A DNA stretch of 64,000 nt, taken from Macquaria australasica (Eukaryota; Chordata; Actinopteri; Centrarchiformes; Percichthyidae). The notes under the pieces were generated by a model, which worked only from the letters and a program-made list of their open reading frames with translations, had not been told where the DNA came from and searched no databases. The stretch covers positions 496,001-560,000 of the forward strand of contig SEMN01000134.1 in assembly GCA_005408345.1 (NCBI GenBank), given 5' to 3'. The position numbers and the translations under genes were made by a program. Positions 49,554-61,700 of the stretch are shown in pieces. Positions within the stretch are counted from its first letter, which is position 1. Each line of letters starts with the position of its first letter.

Positions 49554-50437
49554 TTCAGCCATGCTAGCAGCTCTGTGAGATTATATTTAGGCAGAGTGTG
49601 CTGGTTTGAGCTAAATGCGAATGTCAGCATAACGTGCTCACAATTACAATGCTTGCACGCTGATGCTTAGCAGATATGTTTACCTTTTTCATCATTTTAA
49701 TTTAGCCTGTTAATATGCTAACATTTGATAATTAGCAGTAAACACAAGGTACAGCTAAGGCCGATGGGAATGTCATACAATCAGTTTTGTATTGTAAATA
49801 ATTTTTACAATGTCATTATGACCAAATGGTCATAAACCAAAGTATTGGACAAATTAAAATTTTGATCTGACATCAGATGAAAAGGGATCATCAATGTTAT
49901 TACAATTCATCCTGAGGGGAACACAATTGTCTGTACAGAATTTCATGGCAATCCATCCCATAGTTGTTGAGACATTTAACTAAAAAAACATAAATGTCAA
50001 CCTGCTGGTGACACTAGAGACAATGTCAAGAGATCACAGAAGTCAGTAGGATTTATCCTCTGGGAACCATGAATGTCGGTACAAAATACCGTGCAAATTC
50101 ATCCAATAGTCATCCAATAGCTGATGGAATATTTCCATATTTAAATGAAACTTTGAACTACTGGTAGTTCTAGAGGAAAAGTCAGGGGATCACCAAAGTT
50201 ATGAGGATTCATCCTCTGGGGACCATGCACATCTGTACTAAATTTCATGGCAATCCATCCAATAGCTGATCAAGATATTTAATTAAAAAACAAAAATGTC
50301 AACCTGTTGGTGGTGCTAGAGAAAATGTCAAGAAATCACCAAAGTCGGTAGGATTCATCCTCTGGGGACCAGGAATATCTGTAAAAAATGCAATGGTAGT
50401 CCATACAATCGTTGTCGAGATATTTTAATCTGGACCA
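49554..50437 (+). repeat. Dispersed repeat family A, longest copy, with tandem modules
   Basis: Starts with GTCTTCAGCCATGCTAGCAG, runs through CTAACATTTGATAATTAGCA and CACAAGGTACAGCTAAGGCC, then repeats a module of about 145 bp four times. The module is marked by ATTCATCCTGAGGGGAA or TTCATCCTCTGGGGACC near 49908, 50050, 50207 and 50352, each followed by a TGGCAATCCATCCAATAG-like block. The modules have diverged from one another. It ends in TTTTAATCTGGACCA. Confidence 0.8.
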
Positions 50438-50606
50438 ATGAGTAGTTGTTTATTTTTGTCAACCCATAACTCTGCAGACCTAATGGCTGAGTAATTTGTG
50501 AGCTGAGCAGAATTTTTAAGCAACAGTCACAGCTAATGAACTGAAAACCCTCGTACAAATTAGGCTCCATTATGATACACTGTTGGTAGCTTACAATCTA
50601 GAGCAG
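50438..50606 (+). repeat. 169-bp direct duplication, copy 1
   Basis: Matches 51499-51667 at 166 of 169 positions (differences in TTTATTT/TTCATTT, GACCTAAT/GACTTAAT and CTCGTAC/CTCATAC) with no indels. It abuts the end of the repeat A copy. Confidence 0.95.
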
Positions 50607-51286
50607 TGGATGCACTTCTCTATGCACTTTGCCATAGAGCCAAAACCACTAGCTAAAAAAATGTCAAAAAAAGAAGATGAAATTGTTTTATTTTCATAAA
50701 TCAATTTCTACTGAATCAGACTTTTAGACAACTACCAATGTTACAACTTGTTTCTATTTCATATCAGAGATGCATACATGTCCAAAGGCTGTAATGAGGA
50801 ATCAGTTGTCTTTTCTAGTATAAAATTGGTATTCTGCAGAGTTCTACTGTTTACCAGGATGATTGCTAGCATGTTCACCGGTGGATCTGAATAATTAATG
50901 TTGCAGAGGATTATAAACATAAAATGAGAGAAAAAGGGAAGGGCAGTGGTGTTTTTCTTTGCACATATAGGCACACACAGCAAATAAGACATTTCTGGGA
51001 TTGGAGGCAATGATGGTGAAAGGAATTTACTTTTGCACACTGTAGCAACGTTTTGAACCCTAAGGCAAAAAGGCAATACGAGAAAAAGATGGGATAGTAA
51101 AGAAAGGATTAATGTCAAATACATTCAATGGATTTGTTTGATTCAAAGCATGCTTTTGACACCGAGACACACAGCAACTGTACACGTGAGTGTGTGTAGA
51201 TGTCTCCAAGTACTCCAGTGTGTCACAAACTGATAGGTGCTGTTAGATTCATCTGGCAGAGCGTTTCCCCAGTAACAGAGACTTAC

Positions 51287-51387
51287 CCTTCTCCTCCGAC
51301 TTTGGTGATCTTGAGGCGAAAGTCCACGGAGTTCAGATTCGGGGGCTTCCACTTGAGGATGTCATCACACCTCCCGGCCTTGTATCT
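51287..51387 (-). CDS. rngtt: mRNA capping enzyme (rngtt), internal exon, motif V
   Basis: A 101-bp exon: acceptor TTTCCCTGCAG|AGATAC at 51388/51387, donor GAGAAGG|GTAAGT at 51287/51286. The 33 full codons read RYKAGRCDDILKWKPPNLNS and VDFRLKITKVGGE, and the last GG joins the next exon to make Gly. LKWKPP is motif V of GTP:RNA guanylyltransferases; its two lysines contact the guanylate. A Cys and the DFRLK strand follow as in mammalian RNGTT. The length is not a multiple of three, so skipping would shift the frame. The exon is flanked by a 169-bp direct repeat (50438-50606 and 51499-51667). An alternative acceptor 2 nt downstream would break the frame. Confidence 0.95.
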
Positions 51388-51498
51388 CTGCAGGGAAACC
51401 CAATCCCCCCCCCCCAAAAAAGATTAATAATATGGGAGATTTGTTTTGGATAAATACATATTAAAGCTTTCATGGAGCAAGGGTGAGATTGCAGTTTC

Positions 51499-51667
51499 AT
51501 GAGTAGTTGTTCATTTTTGTCAACCCATAACTCTGCAGACTTAATGGCTGAGTAATTTGTGAGCTGAGCAGAATTTTTAAGCAACAGTCACAGCTAATGA
51601 ACTGAAAACCCTCATACAAATTAGGCTCCATTATGATACACTGTTGGTAGCTTACAATCTAGAGCAG
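51499..51667 (+). repeat. 169-bp direct duplication, copy 2
   Basis: Second copy of 50438-50606, starting ATGAGTAGTTGT and ending CTAGAGCAG. It starts 112 bp upstream of the motif V exon in gene orientation. The flanks of the two copies are unrelated, so the boundaries are sharp. Confidence 0.95.
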
Positions 51668-54600
51668 CAAGACGTGGAAATGAATTGATCTTATAAAAAA
51701 ATTTGTCTCTGGGTATCAACAACGTCATGAAATGCAAACAACAGCTAATTAAATGTTCAAGCACTCCACATTTGAAATGAAATGTTTGTAAGTAGAAAAT
51801 TGCATGGCGGGAGCACAAGAATAGATATGTAAATAGATTACAGGCCGACAAATTATGAATCAACATGATTACATTTTCGCTACTGTGTTTCAATGTGCAG
51901 CAACATATGACACACAACAAAACAACATGCCTTCCTCCATCACTTTGATTATTTATGCGTGCCTGACATTTAGAAGGACATGAAAAAAGTGAACTGGAAC
52001 ATGAGAAATGTAAACGCATGACGGGTGGAGGCGGGAACAGATGATCAGACTCCGTCACTGTCAGGTTGCCCGGTAACAGAAGTCTACTCCAAGGAAATGT
52101 GTGGAAAACAAGACAGGATTCCTCAGGAGAACCTGCGCTGTCACAGCACATGACCAAATAAGGAGTTCCTGGCTCCACCCACGTATGCCCCTATGGCAGG
52201 ACTTATCGGCAGAAAGAAACATACCACTACTTGTCAAAAAAAAAAAAAAATACTCTACTCCTCCACAAACACAAGGCCTGGTTGGTGTCTGAGTTTGGCA
52301 AGCTGTTGGACTTGCTGAATAGCATGAAAATCTTGCAGCCTGTTTTCTAATGGTTTTTCAGTCAATTCAGGCTCAAGCCCGGTACTCCTAGAAATTATAC
52401 TCATGTTGTATGATTCTGCAGCCCACGTTTTACATCTGATGTCAAAGTTCAGTGCTATTGCAGAAAGGTAATGGCTTTTGTATGCTTTAAACGAAGTTGG
52501 TTGTACAAGGAGTTGTCTGATCCTGTCTAAAGGAAATTACCCCAACTTGAAGGTGGGCCAAGAACCCTCGACACAATGATGCGTACAAGTGGGGACAATG
52601 GTGCACAGGTTCAGACCGTCTCTCCTTGAAGGGATTCATGGTGTTGCACTCCGTTGAACACAGGAGAAGTGACAGAAGTACAATAGTTGTATGAAGAATG
52701 ATAAAAGAGAGGTTGAGACAAAAGTTCAAACCCTGCCTTACTTTCACCATTCTGCCCCTGGCCAATCCTTTTGTAAAGAGGGCGTGATTGACGGTTTGTT
52801 GGCTTCGGAAAGTTAAAAAATTTCTCGGACAAAGCCCCTGAAAATATGTCAGAATGTGTCGGAGAGGGGGTTTCAGGTGCTGTCAGTAAAATCTTTTAGA
52901 ACAAATTAAGATTGACAAACATATGCTATATCACAGTTCATATCTTAAAGTCCAACTGATATTAAATAGCATTTCTTGTCTGCTACAGACATCTCTGTAA
53001 ATCACATGTCCTGTGTTCTCCTGTATTCTCTCAAAAACCAAAAGCTAACGTCAGTTTGCAGGCTAGTTAGCTAATTAGCTGCTCAGCTGCAGCAAATTAA
53101 ACAGCATGTAAACGGACAGCTGTCACTTCGGTCCAGTTAGATGCTGGTGTGGTCCTTCCTCCTCAATACCAGAAACAACACGCTGTCTACTCATGACATG
53201 AAGGCTACAATCCAAGTTTGTTTACTTCATCTCTCGTTACCTACAGTGTAACACTAACAGCCTGCCAGCTGCTGTCAATCAAACAGACGCCGACACGCCC
53301 CTCCAGCCGGCTGAGACGAAAAGGAGCATTTCTGATATTTCTCCAAAGACCTTTGGACCTTTTTAATAATAAAAAACTATTAACAATACATTAAAAAAAA
53401 AAACATGTTGACATTATTTTTAACTACAAAAATAATGACCTAATGTGATTTCAGTAGGACTTGAATATAATGTACTGTGTGGGCATCATTATGAAATTAA
53501 AGTAAAGTCAAGAAATTATAACTTAAATTGCTTGAGTCAAGGGCAGGTTGACTTTGTCGTTTTAGGTGTAAAGTGAAGGGAACACGAGTCTGGGGTGTCC
53601 TTCTGCTTTGTCTGCAGTGGATCTCTTCGTGTGGGAGACGGCCTTCATGTGCTTTGAAACCAGCACACTCCACAAAGGCTGTTCACCGCAGTTAGCTAGA
53701 GAGCAGGAAAAGAGGCCATGTCTCTTTTGAAAAACCTCAACTGAGTACATCTTTTCTTCTGAAAACGTGGGTGTGGAAAAGAACATTCTTCAATGCAGTT
53801 AGTTATGCTATGCTGCACAGGCATCAAAATAACCCCTTGTGAAATGACTTATGCCACTTATGGAGCTCTAATGCGAAATTAAATAAAGACGGGGCTGTTT
53901 TTTCTGAGCTCATGAAAAGTTGACTTTCTGGAGATAGGTGGTTCTCACAAGACAGCGATGCTACAAACATATGATGATCTTATAGAAGATGATGCATTGC
54001 TGTAGATTAAACTACCCAACAGTATGTATAGTTTAGCATAATTATTAATTAATTAGCTCAACCTTTAACATCTACGGCAGTAAAATGCAACATACACATT
54101 AATGCAGCTGTAATATGAATCCAGAAACATCATATATAATAGTAAAACATTGACAGGGAGCATTTTACTGTAGAATGAGTACTTTGACTTTTGAAACTTA
54201 AAGTAAATTTTGCTGATAATACTTACATACTTTTACTTAAGTCAGGTATTGAATGCAGGACTTTTACTTGAAGTGGAGTATTTTCACAGTGTGGTATTAG
54301 TACTTTTACTTAAGTAAAGGATCTGAATACTTCTTCCACCACTGGAAAAATGTTTGCCTGGTTTGTGTGTGTCTTCACTGTGGTAAAACTATAACAGTAC
54401 ATGTAAACCTCTACTAGTGGATGAAAAGTCAGCCCCTGAAAATCCACTGCCCTTAGGATCTGTTGACGTGCTACATATTCAACCAAAGTGAAATTTGCTT
54501 TAAATGAGTCCAAGCCAGCAGAACCATGGCAACAACCCCATAAAAACCCAATCAGACTGCAGATTAAATAAATAGGCAACCTTCAAATTCATTCCTGAAT

Positions 54601-56489
54601 GAAAAAGCGCTGCCAGTTGCACTTTATTATTGAGGTGCAAAACAGACCTTCAAACCCGACACTGCATTCGAAAACAGATCGCTCATCAATCAAATTCATT
54701 CTCCTCTAATGATGTTTGGTTGGATATAAAGTGCCTGAAACTCAGAGGCTGAGGGGAGGAAAAACTGAAGGAGATGCACAGTGTGAAAGCAAAAGTGTGG
54801 CTGTATGGTTTCTTCAGTTATTTAAAAAAGTAGAGCATAAATGCCAAAACAAATCACTGTAATCACTGTATAACAAATCAGTTACTTGAACTGTCTTTAG
54901 AAGTATGCAAGAACATCTCTGCGTTAATGGATAATTTGACAGCCACCCAACACAGGGCTGTAAGGTCTAATAACACTCTTCAGCTCTAAAATTACCTACA
55001 ACTCACCCAATGAAAACTAAAACATGATTTCAATTTTTCGACCTTTGTCGGAGTTGTTACTTGTTCATTTAAAAGAATTATTCTGCCTCTATGAATATAT
55101 ACTTGCATGCACAAACTATACTGTATATTGAAGTCAGAGTATGCAACTACGTAAATAAAACTGAATAAAGAAAACCGACGTAGAACACCACCTTTCCAAA
55201 ATGCCAGCATGACGTGACTACAGGCGTCGGTATACCTGTGCGAGGGCTGCTTGACTGACTTTGTAGTTTTCCATTTCTACGTCAACTAAACTTGTTTTTG
55301 GTGACAAAGATAAAAACTCACAGTAGTCCACAAAACTGCCACCTAAGACTTTATAACTTCCACAAGCAACTGCATTTTCAAAATACCCCAAATTGGACAC
55401 AGAAAATAGCCCAACAATGCTTTCCCAAGCATGAATGGTACATTAAAGCTCCTCAAGAAACCTGGAGCTCATGAATGAAAAGACACGTCGGGTTCATCAG
55501 AACAACCATGCATTACTCTTTACAGTTACTTGACAGGTATCAGACAAACAGCTTTATAACAGTGCAAGTTTGTTGCGACTGGTAGGACCAAACCGTAGCC
55601 CTTCCCTGATGTCAATACAGGGAAATAAATAACCTGGGGGGAGGGAGACCAACCATTAGAGATTTGTTACCCTTTTAAAGTCCAGAAATGGCCAGGTTGT
55701 ATTTGATCTAGTACGCTCCATATTTCCACAAGAAGAAATAGGGCCCTGTTATGTTCACTTTGCCTCAAAGTGTGGAGAGTACACTTTAGACAACACTGAA
55801 TCAGAATACTAAAATGTGGAACCTCTTTGTACAATACAGTATATATTCAAAATAGAAAATAAATTGTCAGGTGGTTATTTTTTAACACATGCTCTTAAAG
55901 GAATATAACTGATTCAACAATCCTTTTTTGATCTTCAAATACAACATTTGCTTGCAGGTGCTAACTTCACCCAAGAAAGTCTTCAACGAAAAGCAAACTG
56001 GATACACAGAAATACACACAGGGCCAGATTTACTAAGAAAATGGTGTTGCAAATGCCTCATGTACTAAGGCAGCGGCTCAGTACTCAGGCAGCTCCTGGA
56101 CTGTTACTAATACTAAAATATTACTCATAAAATATGATATTATAATCTTTAGTATATAATTTAACTTTCATGGTAAACAAAAAGGAGATGAAGTATAACA
56201 CAAATAAAAAGACGCACAAAATATGAACAAGTAACACATGGCGGAGGGAGGGAGGAAGGAAGAGAGAGAGAGACAGGGACAGATGGAGCAGGTGGATGTG
56301 GATGTTAATGCTGAGGTAAATGCAGCCAAAAGCACACTTAAATGTCTGAACAAAACATGGAAAAGTTTAGCAGCCTGACGTGATTTTACAGTTCATTGAT
56401 GGTCGAGTTCATCTTCAAGTTTGATGAACCGCAACATCCATCCACCAGTTTGTTATATACAAGCCTATATTCAATGCAGGTTTCTTTTC

Positions 56490-56626
56490 CCTACAAAATG
56501 TCATGGTAATCCATCTAATACTTGTCGAGATATTTCAGTCTGAAGCAAAATGGTGGACAAACTGACAGACAAATCCACAGACACTGCCATCCCTACAGCT
56601 ATGCCGCTACCATGGCGAAAAGGTTA
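56490..56626 (+). repeat. Dispersed repeat family A, 3' fragment
   Basis: Carries CCCTACAAAATGTCATGGTA with ATCCATCTAATACTTGTCGA, GAGATATTTCAGTCTGAAGC, AAAATGGTGGAC and CTGCCATCCCTACAGCTATG, the right-hand end of the family. Confidence 0.7.
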
Positions 56627-57468
56627 AATTGAGAATGTGATGCATCTCTGTATCTATGATGGATGCCTTCCATATAGTGTTAAATCTTTGCTCCTGATTT
56701 TCTAACACTTGCAAAATATAGCGTACTGTAGCTGAACGTTGCCGTGAATACAATTTGCTTTGGAGTTTCTAAGATTAGATTTCATTTTCATGGATATAAA
56801 TATTGTACCTCCCTCTCACTACTGTCGGAAATGTTTTGACTTTTGTGGGAAAAAGAGTACTAAATAGAACACACACAAACATTTTAAGAACAGCTTAAGA
56901 GCAATGTTGCGAGATATGCAACAAACCCAGGAAATATCTGCAGCACAATTATTCATAAATACTTGTGTCTGCGTCATGTCAAAAGGCTGATATGTCTATA
57001 ATTGTACACATACCATCGTAATTACAGATTTAGTGAGTATGACAGATTATATTAAAAGCCATCGAATGACAAACAAAAGCTTAATAAATGTAGAAAGCAA
57101 GAATGTAATTCTATTGAAGAAAAAGACACTTGCTTGAGAGTATGCTTCAAGGTAAGTCCTTTGATTACAGGGTTTTTTCAAAGTCCAATTTCAATAACAG
57201 CTTTTTGCTTCGAGGCAGAATTATTGTATTATATAGGTGTGCTGCAGATTACAAACAAAAGGCTGGACAAGTCCAGTAAATCTGTTCCACAGAGAAAAGC
57301 TCCCTTTGTTTCAGCTCACACACACTTGCCTGTTTCTTTGAGAGTAACACTGACACTATATGTGTGTTTGTGGTTTTTTTTTGCACAGGGTTTTGGTGTG
57401 AATGTGCAAAACGGTGCTGTGGCATAAAAGATTTGTCCTGGAATAAACAAGGTTGAGGAATACAGGGA

Positions 57469-57499
57469 CATTTACCTCAAGTAAATCTTGAGGTAAATG
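57469..57499. repeat. 13-bp perfect inverted repeat, 5-nt loop
   Basis: CATTTACCTCAAG (57469-57481), loop TAAAT, CTTGAGGTAAATG (57487-57499). An intronic hairpin with no accompanying features. Confidence 0.9.
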
Positions 57500-57889
57500 G
57501 TCTGCAGTTATGACACAAAGATGCTCTGAAGAATAGCAAAGCCCACATAAAATGATTATACTGATTCATGAACCACATAAAATGCACAATAACGATTGAT
57601 GTGACCTGCTAAACTCACATATCCGTCTCAGATCATCTCTCACAATGTGATTCAAAAGCTTCAGTTTCACTGGGTTCAAAATTGATATGAATCACACCTT
57701 CTGTACTGACTTGGATTTTTGAGTGGAGTTGAAATAAAAATAAAATAAATAAATAAAATAAACTGTGTAAAGAGAACAAAAAATCTTCTTTGTATTCTTT
57801 GTACAAAGATCACCATCTGGAGTGCTCTCCCAAAAGCAATTCTGCCATCTGTGGCAAGGGTTCCGTTATAAATTCAAAATCTTTTTGAC

Positions 57890-58075
57890 GTTCCCTAAAC
57901 AAAGAAAACATATTCCAAGGGCACCATGTGTTGGGTGAGATGACTGCGGGCTGCTGCGGTGTGAACCTTTGTGCTAATCTTAATGGTAATTTACAGCAGC
58001 AAGGCCCTGCTGAGATTAACCACCCTAATCCCATTCACACAAGAAGAGATTAACATCGCACTGATTGGTGAAGAG
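57890..58075. promoter_or_regulatory. Possible intronic enhancer-like island
   Basis: A non-repetitive stretch dense in homeodomain words: CTAATCTTAATGGTAATTTA, GAGATTAACC and the OTX/PITX-type CCTAATCCC. This is the kind of composition seen in conserved developmental enhancers, and introns of broadly expressed neighbours often host enhancers of a developmental gene nearby. Conservation cannot be judged here. Confidence 0.2.
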
Positions 58076-58557
58076 CTCAACAAAATCAGTGACTTTGGAA
58101 AACAATCGCAATGTGAGGCAGTGTTATTGGCCCCCTACAAACATTAATGTTTGGTAGTAGTGTTGGTGATAACAGGATTTAAACTCATCCTAATGTTGCA
58201 TTTGCTGTAAACTGCTGTGAATAGGCCTTTAATAAATGAGTAATGTGCTCGTAAACTGAAGTCTTATCAAATATTGAGTTTGAGGCTGAAACTGAAAAGA
58301 TCAGACATCTTGTGCTGAAGCAAAACTGTGTATTAGAGGGAATTTCACACCCCAGCAATGATCCTATTTTTTCTCTCCTGATACTGATTTCAATATCTAA
58401 ACTCAGGGTATCTATAGACACTGAGCGCAGATCTGACAACAATGCTCTCTTTGTCGCAGGATGTTAATTTTTAATTAGATGTAATGGCAGTCCTCGTTTT
58501 CTGAGCCACACTTCTTAATCGAACTATGCTAAACATGTAATAACGAAACTAAGAGTC

Positions 58558-58720
58558 TACAGCCATGCTAGCAGCTCTGGGAGGCTGTACTTAGGGCACA
58601 ATGGAGCTTTGAGCTAAATGCTAACATCAGCATGCTAACAATGACAATGCTCACATGCTGAAGTTTAGCAGGTGTAATGTTTTTACCTCTAAACACAAAG
58701 TACAACAGAGGCTGATGGCA
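58558..58720 (+). repeat. Dispersed repeat family A, 5' fragment
   Basis: Starts TACAGCCATGCTAGCAGCTC, then GAGCTAAATGCTAACATCAG, GCTCACATGCTGAAGTTTAG and AACACAAAGTACAACAGAGG with CTGATGG. A segment between GTTTTTACC and TCTAAACACAAAG is deleted relative to the longest copy. Confidence 0.75.
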
Positions 58721-61700
58721 ACACCTCCACGTGACAATGAGAAACACCATCAAAACATCAAGACCCGAGTCTCTCTGGTCTTTAATACTTAATGAATTTG
58801 GGTAAATTAAAGCAGTTAAACATAATTCCTTACTGAAGAGGGACACACAATGGAGCTCCCCAAAGGAGAATGTGCTTCCACATACAGAACATCAAGTCTT
58901 CACTCTAGGAGGTGGCATTAAGTGCTCCCCCCACAACCCAACATGATAGCTCCCACTGCTCAGCAAATAATGGCATGTTTACATAGGTTGGCATATGAAG
59001 GAGATTTCCAACAAGGGCCACGGTGTCAATCAATAATCCAATGACACAAGCTAAAGGTCGAAAAAGTAAACGCATTTTAGTGCAAGTGCATTAATTCAGT
59101 AAACCACAATTTTTCTTTACATGCAAGACGACCGGAACAACATCAAACGTGGATGGTTTGCAAACACGCTGACAATGCACGGCTCATTATTGGTGAGTGG
59201 CTTTCAGTGTGTGCTGCAGACAAAAACAGACAAAGGGGGGGGGGCAAATATATTGCAAAATCACAAAATTTTATTCTCAAACCCGTTATTTAATCTTTTC
59301 TCAAAAGAGAAAGCTCAACTGAAAAACTGCTAAGTAGCAGAAATGCCCCATGTCTCCTTATCTGCCTCTAACCAATGTCCTTAATTCCTCCCTGTAAATA
59401 TTTAATAACCTCTTGGAAAACACTCCTTTAGTATTTCAGTGCTGTTTACGATTGTCACATCACATCAACATTAGATTAGGTTTTCTCTTACTGAGTGTGT
59501 TGACGCACTAGCAGAATGCTAAAGACTTTTCTGCTATCCACGTTTACCGATTTCCATTATGACAGCATGTGGACAAAATCCAATCACTGCAACATGAACA
59601 GGACTTGTTTTACATTTAAAAAATACACACATACAGTTGATAGAGGACTTGTCAAGGATGACTTTTGTCTCTTGCCATCATTTCTAAAGCGTCTCGTTAC
59701 ATGGTGATGCTGAGGGCTATGAAGGAGGACTTCTACGACGCAGTGGCAGACATTAGCACAGACTATTTTCAAATAGGCCCACAAACAGCAGGCGCAAGTC
59801 ATTCCTATTTGCAGGATGTGTGTTATGGTGTTAGTGTTGTGTCTGTCACCCTGCCATCATCAGGCCTGTGGTTGTTAAGTGTTGTTAATACATTTAAAAT
59901 GTGTCTCTGCTGCTGTATTTAAGTGTATGCTGCGCCCCTCGTGATGATACCCAGTTCAATGTTGCACTGTTGTTCTCATTAGCCGAGTAAGGGTAGATGC
60001 ATGTGAATAAAACTTATCTAGTTTAAGAAATTACTGTTCATTAAAACAATCCTGTTTGTTTGTGTTGTCTATAATGCTTAAGACTTTCTCTCCATCTATG
60101 GCAGATTTATAGAACCAAAACCCTCACAAACAAGCTGTTTGACTGTTTAATGTAGATCCTGTAAGACAAAAGTAAAGCCAGACTGTGTTGCGTAATATTT
60201 TCTTTTGTAACTTCACATCAGATGGCCGACTATTTGCATCATCATTTAGTCACATTAGACTTGCCAGCTTTTCCGACCCGGCCCATTTGTTTGAGCGCCT
60301 GTGCAGTCAGGAACCAGCTGCTGACCTTCAAGAGTTTGGAAAGATTTCCTTCTGTCAAGATTCATAAAACCACTGAAAAAACATCTTAATGAACGGTGAT
60401 TTGATCACAGTGTGACAAATCAGACTGCGCAAAGACAGTTTTAATGGGACACATGGAAAATCTGTCTATTGTGGTAATTTCTTAATTGAACAGTATATCA
60501 TACCCAACCTTCCTGTGCTGTGAAAGGACTTCCATCCAATTCAAAAGGCGAGAATTATATAAGGGGGGTGAAAAAATGGCACCTGTCAACAAAATGGACT
60601 TGTCTGAACAACGACCTGTCCATGCAATCAGTTTTCTTATTGACAGAACATTTGCACACCACGGCTGAGTCTCTTCCTGCTTGTTACAACAGCAATCACT
60701 TCAAAACTGTAAAAAAAACACCTGCCAAAACAAATCACAAAGCCTGCTTAACAGCGTATTCCTAATCCATGACTGGGATGCGGATGATGTTGTTGCAATT
60801 TCCTCAGCCGGTTCGATAAACGCCACATACGTCCTTACATCCAGAGGGCCACAGTGCTTTCAACATCTTTCTCTGGCCCAGTTGCTCACGATCCATCAAA
60901 CTCACTGAGGCTACAGAGAAGAAGATGACCCTAAATCAATGGCTGGCTGCATCAAAAGCAGCAACCCCAGTGCTCTAAATCCAAAACAATTTTCTGGTCA
61001 GGATTGTGTAAAATTTGGAAATTCAATACAATCTCCTAAAAATGTTCTCTAAAGCATCTCTTCCATAATGCGCAGCTAAAAAAGGAAACCAATGATCATC
61101 CCCTATTTTTACACAATTAATTTCTTTTCCTCCAAACATACTGTACCATATAATGTTACCTACGGTTTTATAAATTAGAAATCAACTGTGGAAATAAGAA
61201 AACTAAATCCAATTAGCTTCCCCCCTTTTCTGGAAGACAAATATGGTACAGCAGTTTTTCATAAGCAAGCAAATGTATGAAAATACAGAAGCGGGAAAGA
61301 TTATATTGCACAAGAAACAAAACAGAGTGGCAGTAAGTACAAGCACCTACAAAAATATGACATTTATATTGTGATATTGACCAAGACAGTGACGCATCAA
61401 TTAACCAGCCTTGGAGAAACGAAACCTCGGTGATGCAGATCATCTCAGCTCATGTTGTGGTGGAGAGAAAGTGCAGCTGTGTAAACCTGCCTCCTCCAAG
61501 TTTCACGGCCAGCTCTCCTGAGAGCGGTCGCTACCTGATGGCTTTAGCCACAGTTATACACTGTATGATAGTTACTTCTCAAATCACAGAGAAGAGCAAA
61601 AACTGAAAACGCTCAACAACAACAGGGAGAAAGACATAGACTATGTTATTTGGTTAAACCAGAATAACCAAGAATCCAAATGTTTTGCTTTTAAAACAAC

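Larger units (their letters stand above)
45388..51286 (-). other. rngtt: rngtt intron (5.9 kb)
   Basis: Bounded by GTAAGT at 51286 and TAG at 45388. It holds repeat D (46983-47363), a long repeat A with internal tandem units (49554-50437), and the first copy of the 169-bp duplication (50438-50606). No other gene is seen. Confidence 0.85.

Noticed and set aside
51333..51584. An 83-codon minus-strand frame overlapping the rngtt exon at 51287-51387.
   Set aside because: It is in a different frame from the capping-enzyme peptide and is mostly intronic.
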